NCBI GenBank assembly: GCA_021812735.1
Contig: JAKAMV010000016.1
Location: 1 to 33,473, forward strand
DNA length: 33,473 nt
From: Chloroflexota bacterium
Lineage (GTDB): Bacteria; Chloroflexota; Limnocylindria; Limnocylindrales; CSP1-4
Direction of reading: 5' to 3'
Shown here: positions 16,395-23,217 of the stretch, one piece after another
Numbering within the stretch: the first letter of the stretch is position 1
How the letters are laid out: every line of letters begins with the position of its first letter
Notes under the pieces: generated by a model
Databases searched by the model: none
Told to the model about the DNA's origin: nothing
Seen by the model: only the letters and a program-made list of their open reading frames with translations
Program-made: the position numbers and the translations under genes

Positions 16395-16488
16395 GCCCTG
16401 CCGGCTCGGTGCCGGAGGCCTGGTGCACCGCACGGGGCCGCCACGGGTCGAATTCGACCGGCGCGGGACGGATCGGCCGCGGCGGGGG

Positions 16489-16677
16489 TCAGCCGTGGTG
16501 CAGGATGGTGGCGCTCAGGCGGAGGGCGAGAACGGCACCGGCCGCGGCCGCGGCCAGCAGGGACGTGAGGAACGCGACCATCTCGCGCGCCCGGCGCCGC
16601 TGGTGTTCGCGCCGCGCCGCCGGGCCCTCCTCCTCCCAGCGGGGGTCACGGTGGGACAGGTTTCGCAGCGACGCCAT
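16489..16677 (-). CDS. 62-aa single-span membrane protein, unknown
   Basis: The product starts MASLRNLSHRDPRWEEEG, has a strongly basic stretch (REHQRRRAREM) and then one hydrophobic helix (VAFLTSLLAAAAAGAVLALR), ending LSATILHHG. This suggests an N-in, C-out tail-anchored protein. ATG at 16677 has ACGGAGGT seven nucleotides upstream, one of the better ribosome sites here. The frame extends upstream to 16782 but without such a site. It lies between the LLM oxidoreductase and dihydropyrimidinase genes on the same strand. No family was recognised, and involvement in pyrimidine use is only suggested by position. Confidence 0.6.
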   Translation of the reverse strand: MASLRNLSHRDPRWEEEGPAARREHQRRRAREMVAFLTSLLAAAAAGAVLALRLSATILHHG

Positions 16678-16748
16678 GGGTCGAACCTCCGTCGCGAAGT
16701 CTCGGCGAGGCGCGCCAGGCGGTCGAGAGAGACCTCCAGCCCAGGACC

Positions 16749-16770
16749 AATGGCGGCTTCGGCCGCCGTT
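16749..16770 (-). terminator. Hairpin after the LLM oxidoreductase gene
   Basis: A 9-bp stem (one G-T wobble) closes a 4-nt loop: GGCGGC (16752-16757), TTCG, GCCGCC (16762-16767), flanked by AAT and GTT. It lies about 70 nt beyond the minus-strand LLM stop. On the plus strand the loop is the stable TTCG type; on the transcribed minus strand it reads CGAA. Confidence 0.5.
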
Positions 16771-16838
16771 CTGCCATGGCAAACGTCAGGCGATCCGCCG
16801 TCGATCCCGAACGGGGCCCGCGAGCCCGGCCACAGCTG

Positions 16839-17834
16839 TCAGCCGCGCAGCGCCGGGATGATCTCGCGGCCGTAGCGCTCCAGCTGCTCCTCCTCGCCCC
16901 CGTTCATCAGGTACAGGTTGAACTGGTCAACCCCGGCCGCCTCGAGTTCCCGAAGGCGGGCGATGTGCGCCTCGGCGGGTCCCACCAGGCAGAAGCGATC
17001 CACGATCTCGTCGGTCACGAACGACGCATTGGCCGAGCCCACCTCGGCGTGGTGCAGGTAGTCGTAGCCCTCGCGCTCGCGGATGTACGCGGTGAGCTCC
17101 GCCGGCAGGTCCTCGCGCGGGTACTTGGTCACCAGGTCCACGACGTGGTTGGCGACGAGGGCGGGGAACCAGCGGGTCCGGTCGCGGCCGCCGGCCAGGC
17201 CGCCGATGTGGGCGGGCGCGGCCGCCATCACCCTGACCGACGACGGGTCCCGCCCCGACGCCTCCGCCGAGGCGCGGACCTGCGAGACGAACCAGCGGAT
17301 CAGGTCCGGGTCGCCGATCTGGAGCATGGCCCCGTCGGCGATGCGCCCCGTGAGCTTGAGCGCCACGGGCCCGTAGCCGGCGATCCAGACCGGCAGTCGG
17401 TGCTCGCCGGTGACCCAGGGCAGCTCCAGCATGGCGCCGTCGAACTCAACGGAGCGCCCCTCGGCCAGGGCCCGGATCACGTGGACGGCCTGCTCGAGGT
17501 CCTTCATGGACGTGGGGGCCTTGCCCAGGACGCGCCGCGAGGAGTCGCCGCGGCCGATGCCCAGGTCCATCCGCCCGCCGCTGAGCTCCTGGAGGACCGC
17601 CAGGGCCGACGCCGTCACCGACGGCTCGCGCGTCGCGGGGTTGGTGACGCAGGTGCCCAGGCGCAGGCGGGTCGTCGCCTGCGCCATCAGCGTCAGGAGG
17701 GGGTAGGGGTCTCGCCACAGGACGTGCGAGTCAAACAGCCAGCCGTAGTCGAAACCGGCGGCCTCGGCCTGCCGGGTCAGGGCGATCGTGCGCTCGATCG
17801 AGATGTCAGGCTTGAGCGTGAACCCGAACTGCAT
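16839..17834 (-). CDS. LLM-class flavin/F420-dependent oxidoreductase
   Basis: The 331-aa protein is a TIM-barrel luciferase-like monooxygenase family member. It begins MQFGFTLKPDISIERTIALT and continues with GFDYGWLFDSHVLWRDPYPL, TTRLRLGTCVTNPATREP, LSGGRMDLGIGRGDSSRR, LPVWIAGYGPVALKLTG and RIADGAMLQIGDP. All are hallmarks of the F420-dependent reductase-like LLM branch, close in style to methylenetetrahydromethanopterin reductase homologues. FMN and F420 users cannot be told apart by eye. ATG at 17834 has GGCGGAGG upstream. It has its own promoter (TATGAT) and a leader with two hairpins. Sitting between an N-carbamoyl-beta-alanine amidase gene and dihydropyrimidinase, it may catalyse a redox step of pyrimidine breakdown; that is inference. 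Confidence 0.9.
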   Translation of the reverse strand: MQFGFTLKPDISIERTIALTRQAEAAGFDYGWLFDSHVLWRDPYPLLTLMAQATTRLRLGTCVTNPATREPSVTASALAVLQELSGGRMDLGIGRGDSSRRVLGKAPTSMKDLEQAVHVIRALAEGRSVEFDGAMLELPWVTGEHRLPVWIAGYGPVALKLTGRIADGAMLQIGDPDLIRWFVSQVRASAEASGRDPSSVRVMAAAPAHIGGLAGGRDRTRWFPALVANHVVDLVTKYPREDLPAELTAYIREREGYDYLHHAEVGSANASFVTDEIVDRFCLVGPAEAHIARLRELEAAGVDQFNLYLMNGGEEEQLERYGREIIPALRG

Positions 17835-17845
17835 CGCATCCTCCG

Positions 17846-17862
17846 CCGGGGGGACGCCCCGG
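17846..17862 (-). promoter_or_regulatory. Leader hairpin abutting the LLM ribosome-binding site
   Basis: CCGGGG (17846-17851) and CCCCGG (17857-17862) can pair across a 5-nt loop. The stem overlaps the first two bases of the GGCGGAGG Shine-Dalgarno sequence, so it could restrict ribosome access. Confidence 0.35.
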
Positions 17863-17871
17863 AGAATCGGA

Positions 17872-17905
17872 CGGCTCGGCTGCCCTCCTCCTGACAGCCG
17901 AGCCG
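17872..17905 (-). promoter_or_regulatory. 5'-terminal leader hairpin of the LLM gene, AGGAGG in its loop
   Basis: Perfect 11-nt arms (CGGCTCGGCTG at 17872-17882 and CAGCCGAGCCG at 17895-17905) flank a 12-nt loop. On the minus strand the loop reads tcaggaggaggg, a Shine-Dalgarno-like run. The -10 box just upstream places the RNA 5' end at about 17905, exactly at the hairpin foot. It could instead terminate the upstream amidase transcript. Confidence 0.5.
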
Positions 17906-17911
17906 CGCGGG

Positions 17912-17940
17912 ATCATACCTGATGGCCGACCGGTGCCGAA
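17912..17940 (-). promoter_or_regulatory. Sigma70-type promoter of the LLM gene
   Basis: On the minus strand, TTCGGC (17940-17935), a 17-nt spacer and TATGAT (17917-17912) form a promoter whose -10 box matches five of six consensus positions. It lies between the amidase stop and the leader hairpin. Confidence 0.5.
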
Positions 17941-17982
17941 CGTCGAGGACGGGCGGCCGGTCCTGCCGCGCGAGCGTCTAGC

Positions 17983-18834
17983 CTACGGCTTGACGAGGTC
18001 GCCGTACATGTCGGGGCGGCGGTCGCGGTAGAACTGCCAAGTCTGGCGAACCTTGGAGATCAGGTCCAGGTCCAGGTCGCGGATGATCAGCTCCTCGTCG
18101 TAGGGGCTGCCGACCGCGCCGACGAACTGCCCCAGCGGGTCCACGAAGTAGCTCTGGCCGTAGAAGTCGTCCGGCCCGATCTCCTTCTCGATGCCCACGC
18201 GGTTGATGGTGCCCACGAAGTAGCCGTTGGCGAGCGCGTGGCTGCCCTGCTCCCCGCGCCACAGGTACTCCGACAGGCCGCGCGAGGTGGCCGACGGGAC
18301 CAGCACGATCTCGGCGCCGTTGAGGCCCAGGGCGCGGGCGCCCTCCGGGAAGTGGCGGTCGTAGCAGATGTAGACGCCGACTTTGCCGACGGCGGTCTCG
18401 AACACGGGGTAGCCGAGGTTGCCGGGCCGGAAGTAGAACTTCTCCCAGAATCCTTCGACGTGCGGGATGTGGGTCTTGCGGTACTTGCCCAGGTACTTGC
18501 CGTCCGCGTCGATGACGGCCGCCGTGTTGTAGTAGATCCCCGTGGTCTGGCTGTCCTCCTCGTACATCGGCACGACGAGGACCATGCCCGTCTCGCGGGC
18601 GAGCGACTGGAAGCGCTTGGTGGTGGGGCCGTCGGGGATCAGCTCGGTGTAGGAGTAGTACTGCTTGTCCTGGACCTGGCAGAAGTAGGGGCCGTAGAAC
18701 AGCTCCTGGAAGAGCATGAACTGCGCGCCCTGCTTCTTCGCCTCGTGCACGTACTGCTCGTGCTTCTGGATCATCGACTCTTTGTCGCCGGTCCAGGTCG
18801 CCTGCAGGAGCGCGCCTCGCACGACTCGGGTCAT
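17983..18834 (-). CDS. Nitrilase-superfamily amidase, likely N-carbamoyl-beta-alanine amidohydrolase (beta-ureidopropionase)
   Basis: The 283-aa carbon-nitrogen hydrolase has the full catalytic triad: E44 in MLFQELFYGPY, K120 in KYRKTHIPHVEGFWEK and C157 in GVYICYDRHFPEG. Family members of this length cleave N-carbamoyl amines, for example N-carbamoyl-beta-alanine to beta-alanine, ammonia and CO2, or N-carbamoylputrescine. With dihydropyrimidinase on the same strand, beta-ureidopropionase is the better guess; N-carbamoylputrescine amidase (AguB) is the alternative. ATG at 18834 follows GAGGAGG by about nine nucleotides. The frame runs much further upstream (to 20775) but without domain character. 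A TATGCT box near 18940 gives a leader of about 94 nt with two small dyads. It is divergent from the PLP decarboxylase gene. Confidence 0.9.
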   Translation of the reverse strand: MTRVVRGALLQATWTGDKESMIQKHEQYVHEAKKQGAQFMLFQELFYGPYFCQVQDKQYYSYTELIPDGPTTKRFQSLARETGMVLVVPMYEEDSQTTGIYYNTAAVIDADGKYLGKYRKTHIPHVEGFWEKFYFRPGNLGYPVFETAVGKVGVYICYDRHFPEGARALGLNGAEIVLVPSATSRGLSEYLWRGEQGSHALANGYFVGTINRVGIEKEIGPDDFYGQSYFVDPLGQFVGAVGSPYDEELIIRDLDLDLISKVRQTWQFYRDRRPDMYGDLVKP

Positions 18835-19119
18835 CGTTGACTGCCTCCTCGAACAGCGTCGCGCTGTGGGAACCGTCCCACGCACCGGGGCGGCGAACCC
18901 GCGGCCGGGGTGCCCACCAGCGATGAATGGCGTGAGCATACGCCGCCGGATCGCCCGCGACAGGCCACGGTCGCTGCCTGCGCCTCGGCGGACTCGTCCG
19001 CAGTGCTGCCGGGCACGGGCCGAAACGGCGGGCGACGTGGCGCGGGGTTTCGGGCGATGATCTGGGGCCCGCCCCGGCCAGTGGGGCGCGGGCCTGGGCG
19101 CAGCCAGCCGGGAGCGACG
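18835..19119. promoter_or_regulatory. 285-bp divergent regulatory region with three dyads
   Basis: No gene is visible here. On the minus strand TATGCT (18940-18935) is a candidate -10 for the amidase gene. Dyads are CAGCG-tcg-CGCTG (18854-18866), GTGGGA-accg-TCCCAC (18866-18881) and GCGGAC-tc-GTCCGC (18988-19001). The first two fall in the amidase leader. The third lies between the divergent genes, where a repressor or activator could act on both. I found no clear plus-strand promoter. Confidence 0.42.
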
Positions 19120-20565
19120 ATGGACCACAAGGCCGCAGAGGACGCCACCGATGCCGCTCTCGCACGGGCTGCCGAGCTCGCGCGCGGCTGGGCGGCCGGC
19201 GTGAACCGACGACGGGTGGCCCCGGCGGCCGTCGCCGCGGACCTTCGCGCCCGCCTGGGGGGTCCGCTCCCGGACCGGGGCGAGGATCCGGTGGCCACGC
19301 TGGACGCGCTGGCGGCCGGCGCCGAGGACGGCCTGGTGGCAGCGCCCGGTCCGCGCTACTTCGGCTTCGTGACCGGCGGCGGCGTGCCGGCTGCTGTCGG
19401 CGCCGACTGGCTGGCCAGCGTCTGGGACCAGAACGCCGCGATGTACGTCATGGGGCCGGCCGCGTCGGTGGCCGAGGAGGTTGCGGGGGCGTGGGCGGCC
19501 GAGTTGCTCGGCCTGCCGGCGGGCGTGTCGGTCGGGTTCACCACGGGGGCCACGATGGCCTCGTTCGCCGCGCTCGCGGCGGGCCGGCACTCGCTCCTCG
19601 AGCGCGCCGGCTGGGACGCGGAGCGCGACGGGCTGTTCGGCGCGCCGGAGGTGCCGGTCGTCGTGGGCGAGGAGGCCCACGTCACGATCCACGCCGCCCT
19701 CGGGATGCTGGGCATGGGCCGGGACCGCGTGACGCGCGTCGCGACCGATGGCCAGGGGCGGATGCGGGCGGACGCGCTGGCCGCCGTCCTCGCCGGCCTG
19801 GACCGTCCGGCGCTCGTGTGCGCGCAGGCGGGCAACGTCAACACGGGCGCCTTCGACCCGCTGCCCGAGATCGCGGACCTCGTCCGGGCGAACGGCGGCT
19901 GGCTCCACGCGGACGGCGCATTCGGGCTGTGGGCGGCAGCGGACCCCGCCCGGCGGCACTTGGTCGCGGGCGCGGACCGGGCAGACTCGTGGACCACCGA
20001 CGCCCACAAGTGGCTCAACGTCCCGTACGACTCGGGGCTGGTGTTCACCGCGCACCCGGCCGCCCACCACGCGGCCATGACCCTCGGCGCGGCGTACTAC
20101 GTGGAGACCGGGGGAGGGGAGCGGGATCCGTACAACTGGGTGGCCGAGTCGTCGCGCCGCGCCCGAGGGTTCGCGGTCTGGGCTGCGATCCGCTCGCTGG
20201 GCCGCGACGGCGTGGCCGAGATGGTCGGCCGCACCTGCGACCTGGCGCGGCGTTTCGCGGCAGGCCTCCACGGCGCGCCTGGGATCGGGATCCGCGTCCT
20301 CAATGACGTGGTGCTCAACCAGGTGCTCGTCCGCTTCGACGACCCGACGGGCGACGCGGCTGCCGGCGATGCGCGCACGGCTGCCGTCATCGAGGCGGTG
20401 CAGGCCGAGGGGACGCTGTGGCTGGGCGGCTCCGTCTGGCACGGCCGGCGCGTGATGCGCATCTCGGTGTCGGGGTGGCGGACGACAGCCGACGACGTGG
20501 ACCGCTCGGTCGCGGCCGTCCTGCGGATCGCAGGCGGCATCGTCAGCGTTCCGCCCAGGGGTTAG
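19120..20565 (+). CDS. PLP-dependent group II amino acid decarboxylase family protein
   Basis: The 481-aa protein is a fold-type I decarboxylase of the group II family (glutamate, aromatic amino acid, aspartate and cysteine sulfinate decarboxylases). Signatures include GPRYFGFVTGGGVPAAVGAD, H187 in EEAHVTIHAALGMLG (ring-stacking His), AQAGNVNTGAFDPL, D265 in LHADGAFGLWA and the PLP lysine K297 in TTDAHKWLNVPYD. Members of this branch are often annotated as aspartate aminotransferase-like or pyridoxal-dependent decarboxylase without a defined substrate. An aspartate decarboxylase role would yield beta-alanine, the same product as the neighbouring pyrimidine pathway, but this is inference. ATG at 19120 follows GGAG by five nucleotides. 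It runs divergently from the amidase and 142 nt ahead of the aminotransferase. Confidence 0.88.
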   Translation: MDHKAAEDATDAALARAAELARGWAAGVNRRRVAPAAVAADLRARLGGPLPDRGEDPVATLDALAAGAEDGLVAAPGPRYFGFVTGGGVPAAVGADWLASVWDQNAAMYVMGPAASVAEEVAGAWAAELLGLPAGVSVGFTTGATMASFAALAAGRHSLLERAGWDAERDGLFGAPEVPVVVGEEAHVTIHAALGMLGMGRDRVTRVATDGQGRMRADALAAVLAGLDRPALVCAQAGNVNTGAFDPLPEIADLVRANGGWLHADGAFGLWAAADPARRHLVAGADRADSWTTDAHKWLNVPYDSGLVFTAHPAAHHAAMTLGAAYYVETGGGERDPYNWVAESSRRARGFAVWAAIRSLGRDGVAEMVGRTCDLARRFAAGLHGAPGIGIRVLNDVVLNQVLVRFDDPTGDAAAGDARTAAVIEAVQAEGTLWLGGSVWHGRRVMRISVSGWRTTADDVDRSVAAVLRIAGGIVSVPPRG

Positions 20566-20637
20566 CCCCCGGGGCGGCGTCCGGCCAACCCGCGCCGACG
20601 GGCGCTCCGGGCCCGCTCCGCAACTCGCCCGCTGTGC

Positions 20638-20643
20638 TGTAAT
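20638..20643 (+). promoter_or_regulatory. Candidate extended -10 for the aminotransferase gene
   Basis: TGTAAT is preceded by TGC (TGCTGTAAT), resembling an extended -10 element, about 65 nt before the aminotransferase ATG. No -35 box is evident. Confidence 0.33.
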
Positions 20644-20707
20644 TGGCGGCATCGCGCTTCGTCGCAACCGCACGGGCCGCCCGCATCGCGGTCCGACTGG
20701 AGGTCTC

Positions 20708-22042
20708 ATGGGCATCAGCGCCGCGCCGCGCATGACAAGCGAGGAGATCGTCTCGCTGTCCCGCGCCCACACCATGTTCTCGTGGTCGGTCCAGAGCCAG
20801 CTGGACCCGCTGGCGATCGACCGCGCCGAGGGCGTCTACCTGTACACGCCCGAGGGCCGGAAGATCCTCGACTTCAACGCCCAGCTGATGTCGGTCAACA
20901 TCGGCCACGGCGACCGGCGCGTCATCGACGCGATCAACGAGCAGGCGTCCAGGCTGCAGTTCGTGCAGCCGGCCTTCGCCACCGAGATCCGCGCCCGGCT
21001 CGGCGCCAAGATGGCCGAGATCCTGCCCGGCGACATGAACAAGGTGTTCTTCACCCTCGGCGGGGCGGAGTCGGTGGAGAACGCCATCAAGCTGGCGCGC
21101 CACGTCACCGGCAAGCACAAGCTGCTCGCCCGCTACCGCGCGTACCACGGCGCCACGGCCGGCGCGATGACGCTCACCGGCGACTACCGCCGCTGGGCCA
21201 ACGAGCCGGGGATCGTGGGCGTGGTCCGCTACCCGGACACGCACCGCTGGGGCGAGAAGGAGCCGCGGCCGGCCGACGAGGCCCTCAACGGCCTCGAGGA
21301 CGTCATCAAGTACGAGGGCGCCCACACGATCGCGGCGGTGTTCCTCGAGACCGTCGTCGGCACCAACGGCATCCTCATCCCGCCCGACGGGTACCTCAAG
21401 GGGGTCCGGGACCTGTGCGACAAGTACGGGATCCTGATGGTCGCCGACGAGGTCATGGCGGGCTTCGGCCGAACGGGCCGCTGGTTCGCCGTTGACCACT
21501 GGGACGTCGTGCCGGACCTGATGACCATGGCCAAGGGCCTGACCTCGTCCTACCTGCCGCTGGGCGCGGTGGCGATGAACGGCAAGGTTGCCGAGGCCAT
21601 GGACGGCAAGATGTTCTACGGCGGCCTCACCTACTCGTCTCACCCGGTGTCGCTGGCGGCGGCGCTGGCGACGATCAAGGTGTACGAGGAGGACGACCTC
21701 ATCGGCAACGCCGCGCGGATGGGCGAGGTGCTGCGCAAGCACCACGAGTCGCTGGCGGCGAAGCACCCGTCCGTGGGCGCGCACCGCAACATCGGCCTGT
21801 TCGGCATCCTGGACCTGGTTCGCAAGCAGGACCCGTGGACGCCGATCACCCCGTTCAACGGCACGTCGGACGAGATGAAGGCGATCGGCAAGTTCTTCCG
21901 CGAGAACGGGCTGTACACCATGATCTCGAACAACTCGATCCACACCAACCCGCCGCTGTGCATCAACGAGGAGCAGCTGGCGGAGGGCTTCGCGATCATC
22001 GACAAGGCGCTCGACATCGCGGACCAGGCCGTCGTCGGCTAG
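20708..22042 (+). CDS. Class III omega-aminotransferase (beta-alanine/taurine:pyruvate type candidate)
   Basis: The 444-aa PLP enzyme shows class III features: GGAESVENAIKLAR (119-131) binding the phosphate, YRAYHGATAGAMTLTGD, D247 in VADEVMAGFGRTG contacting the pyridine nitrogen, and the Schiff-base lysine K276 in MTMAKGLTSSYLPLGA. The overall look is that of beta-alanine:pyruvate, taurine:pyruvate or related omega-amino acid transaminases rather than ornithine or acetylornithine enzymes. Beside dihydropyrimidinase and a ureidopropionase candidate, conversion of beta-alanine to malonate semialdehyde is a sensible role. ATG at 20708 has GGAGGT only three nucleotides upstream, a tight spacing. 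A 10-bp hairpin follows the stop. Confidence 0.92.
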   Translation: MGISAAPRMTSEEIVSLSRAHTMFSWSVQSQLDPLAIDRAEGVYLYTPEGRKILDFNAQLMSVNIGHGDRRVIDAINEQASRLQFVQPAFATEIRARLGAKMAEILPGDMNKVFFTLGGAESVENAIKLARHVTGKHKLLARYRAYHGATAGAMTLTGDYRRWANEPGIVGVVRYPDTHRWGEKEPRPADEALNGLEDVIKYEGAHTIAAVFLETVVGTNGILIPPDGYLKGVRDLCDKYGILMVADEVMAGFGRTGRWFAVDHWDVVPDLMTMAKGLTSSYLPLGAVAMNGKVAEAMDGKMFYGGLTYSSHPVSLAAALATIKVYEEDDLIGNAARMGEVLRKHHESLAAKHPSVGAHRNIGLFGILDLVRKQDPWTPITPFNGTSDEMKAIGKFFRENGLYTMISNNSIHTNPPLCINEEQLAEGFAIIDKALDIADQAVVG

Positions 22043-22065
22043 GGTTCGCGCTCGCGACTGACGCG

Positions 22066-22094
22066 GATGGCCGGCTCCTCCGGGGCCGGCCATC
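22066..22094 (+). terminator. 10-bp hairpin terminator after the aminotransferase
   Basis: Arms GATGGCCGGC (22066-22075) and GCCGGCCATC (22085-22094) enclose a 9-nt loop, 24 nt past the stop codon. There is no U-tract. Confidence 0.7.
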
Positions 22095-22150
22095 GCGATT
22101 CCGGGGCCCTCGCGCCCCGGTCCGGCCGCGCCGGCGACCCCGGCCCGCGA

Positions 22151-22196
22151 CCGACGCGCGCCGACGCTCGACACCGACGCGCGCCGACGCTTGACG
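22151..22196. repeat. 23-bp tandem duplication
   Basis: Two near-identical 23-nt units begin CCGACGCGCGCCGACGCT at 22151 and 22174 and differ at two positions near their ends. The repeat fills the gap between the aminotransferase terminator and the homocysteine S-methyltransferase gene. Confidence 0.7.
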
Positions 22197-22225
22197 CCGC
22201 GCGCGCCACCCCGGATGCTCCCGCC

Positions 22226-23110
22226 ATGCCGACGTTGCCCGCCCCCTCGTCACTCTCCCGCCCGATCATCGCCGACGGCGCGATGGGCACCGCCCTGTTC
22301 GCCGGCGGCATGCCGGTGGGGGAGGCGCCGGAGGCCTGGCTGCTGACGCCCGAGGGCGCCGCCATGGTGGAGGGCGTGCACCGCAGTCATGTGGGCGCGG
22401 GCTCGTCCCTCGTCCTCACCTCCACCTTCGGCGCCAACAGGATCAGGATCGCAGGCTCGGAGATCGAGGGCCGCACCGAGGACGTGGTCGCGGCGGCTGT
22501 CCGGGCGGCGCGGGCGGCGGCGGGACCGGACCGGCTCGTGGCCGGCTCGATGGGCCCCACGGGCGGCCTGCTCGTGCCCTACGGCCCACTCGACGCGGGC
22601 GAGGTCCGCGACGCCTATGCGCAGGAGGCCGCGGCGCTGGCCGCGGCCGGCGCGGACGTCATCTGGGTGGAGACCATGATGGACCTCAACGAGGCGCTGG
22701 CCGCGGTCGAGGGGGCGAAGGCGGGCGCCCCCGGCGTGCCCGTGATCGCCACGCTCGTGTTCGCCGCCCGGAACCGGACCATGTTCGGCAACCGCGCCGA
22801 GGAGGCCGCCGACCGGCTCGTCGAGCTGGGCGTGGCGGGGATCGGAGCCAACTGCGGCGACGGCTGGGGTCCCGTCGAGGCCGTGATCCCGATCCTCGCC
22901 GCGCACGCGCCAGGCCTGCACATCGTGGCCAAGGCCAATGCCGGCATCCCGTCCGGCACCGCGGACGGCGTCACCACCTACCCTGGCACGCCAGATGAGG
23001 CGGCCGCGTACGCGCGCCGCGTGGCCGACATGGGCGCCACGATCGTCGGGGGCTGCTGCGGGACGACAGCGGCGCACGTGGCGGCGATCGCCGGGGCGCT
23101 CCGCGGCTGA
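22226..23110 (+). CDS. Homocysteine S-methyltransferase family protein
   Basis: The 294-aa protein is a stand-alone zinc methyltransferase domain like the N-terminal module of MetH or MmuM/BHMT. It has IIADGAMGTALF at the start of the barrel, VLTSTFGANRIRI, AGSMGPTGGLL, DVIWVETMMDLNEA, C210 in GIGANCGDGWGP and the Cys pair C277/C278 in IVGGCCGTTAAH; these three cysteines bind zinc. It should methylate homocysteine or a related thiol; the donor (S-methylmethionine, betaine or a corrinoid partner) cannot be read. The frame opens upstream at 22067 across a terminator and a tandem repeat, so I chose ATG at 22226. A GATGCT sequence sits six nucleotides before it, an imperfect version of the leaderless box seen elsewhere. 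Confidence 0.9.
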   Translation: MPTLPAPSSLSRPIIADGAMGTALFAGGMPVGEAPEAWLLTPEGAAMVEGVHRSHVGAGSSLVLTSTFGANRIRIAGSEIEGRTEDVVAAAVRAARAAAGPDRLVAGSMGPTGGLLVPYGPLDAGEVRDAYAQEAAALAAAGADVIWVETMMDLNEALAAVEGAKAGAPGVPVIATLVFAARNRTMFGNRAEEAADRLVELGVAGIGANCGDGWGPVEAVIPILAAHAPGLHIVAKANAGIPSGTADGVTTYPGTPDEAAAYARRVADMGATIVGGCCGTTAAHVAAIAGALRG

Positions 23111-23149
23111 CGCCCGACAGGCCGTCGCCGCTTGACAGAGGAGCAACTC

Positions 23150-23179
23150 ATGAGCGCGCTCTCGGGCCCCGGGCGATGA
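23150..23179 (+). other. Possible 9-aa leader ORF upstream of the histidine kinase
   Basis: GAGGAG sits six nucleotides before an ATG at 23150 that opens MSALSGPGR and then TGA. The stop overlaps an ATG at 23176 that is in frame with the histidine kinase (ATGA). The ribosome site is ideal, so this short frame is probably translated. Its purpose, leader peptide or coupling device, is unknown. Confidence 0.38.
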
Positions 23180-23217
23180 CGGCGACGAGGCCGTCGCTCG
23201 CGCCGGAGGAGGCGAGC

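Noticed and set aside
17983..20775. A minus-strand frame extending the amidase to 930 aa and running under the PLP decarboxylase
   Set aside because: Only the last 283 residues have nitrilase character; ATG at 18834 has a ribosome site and gives the family length.
23132..23137. A perfect TTGACA -35 hexamer upstream of the histidine kinase
   Set aside because: No -10-like sequence lies 16-18 nt downstream; the position expected is GC-only, so it is probably chance.
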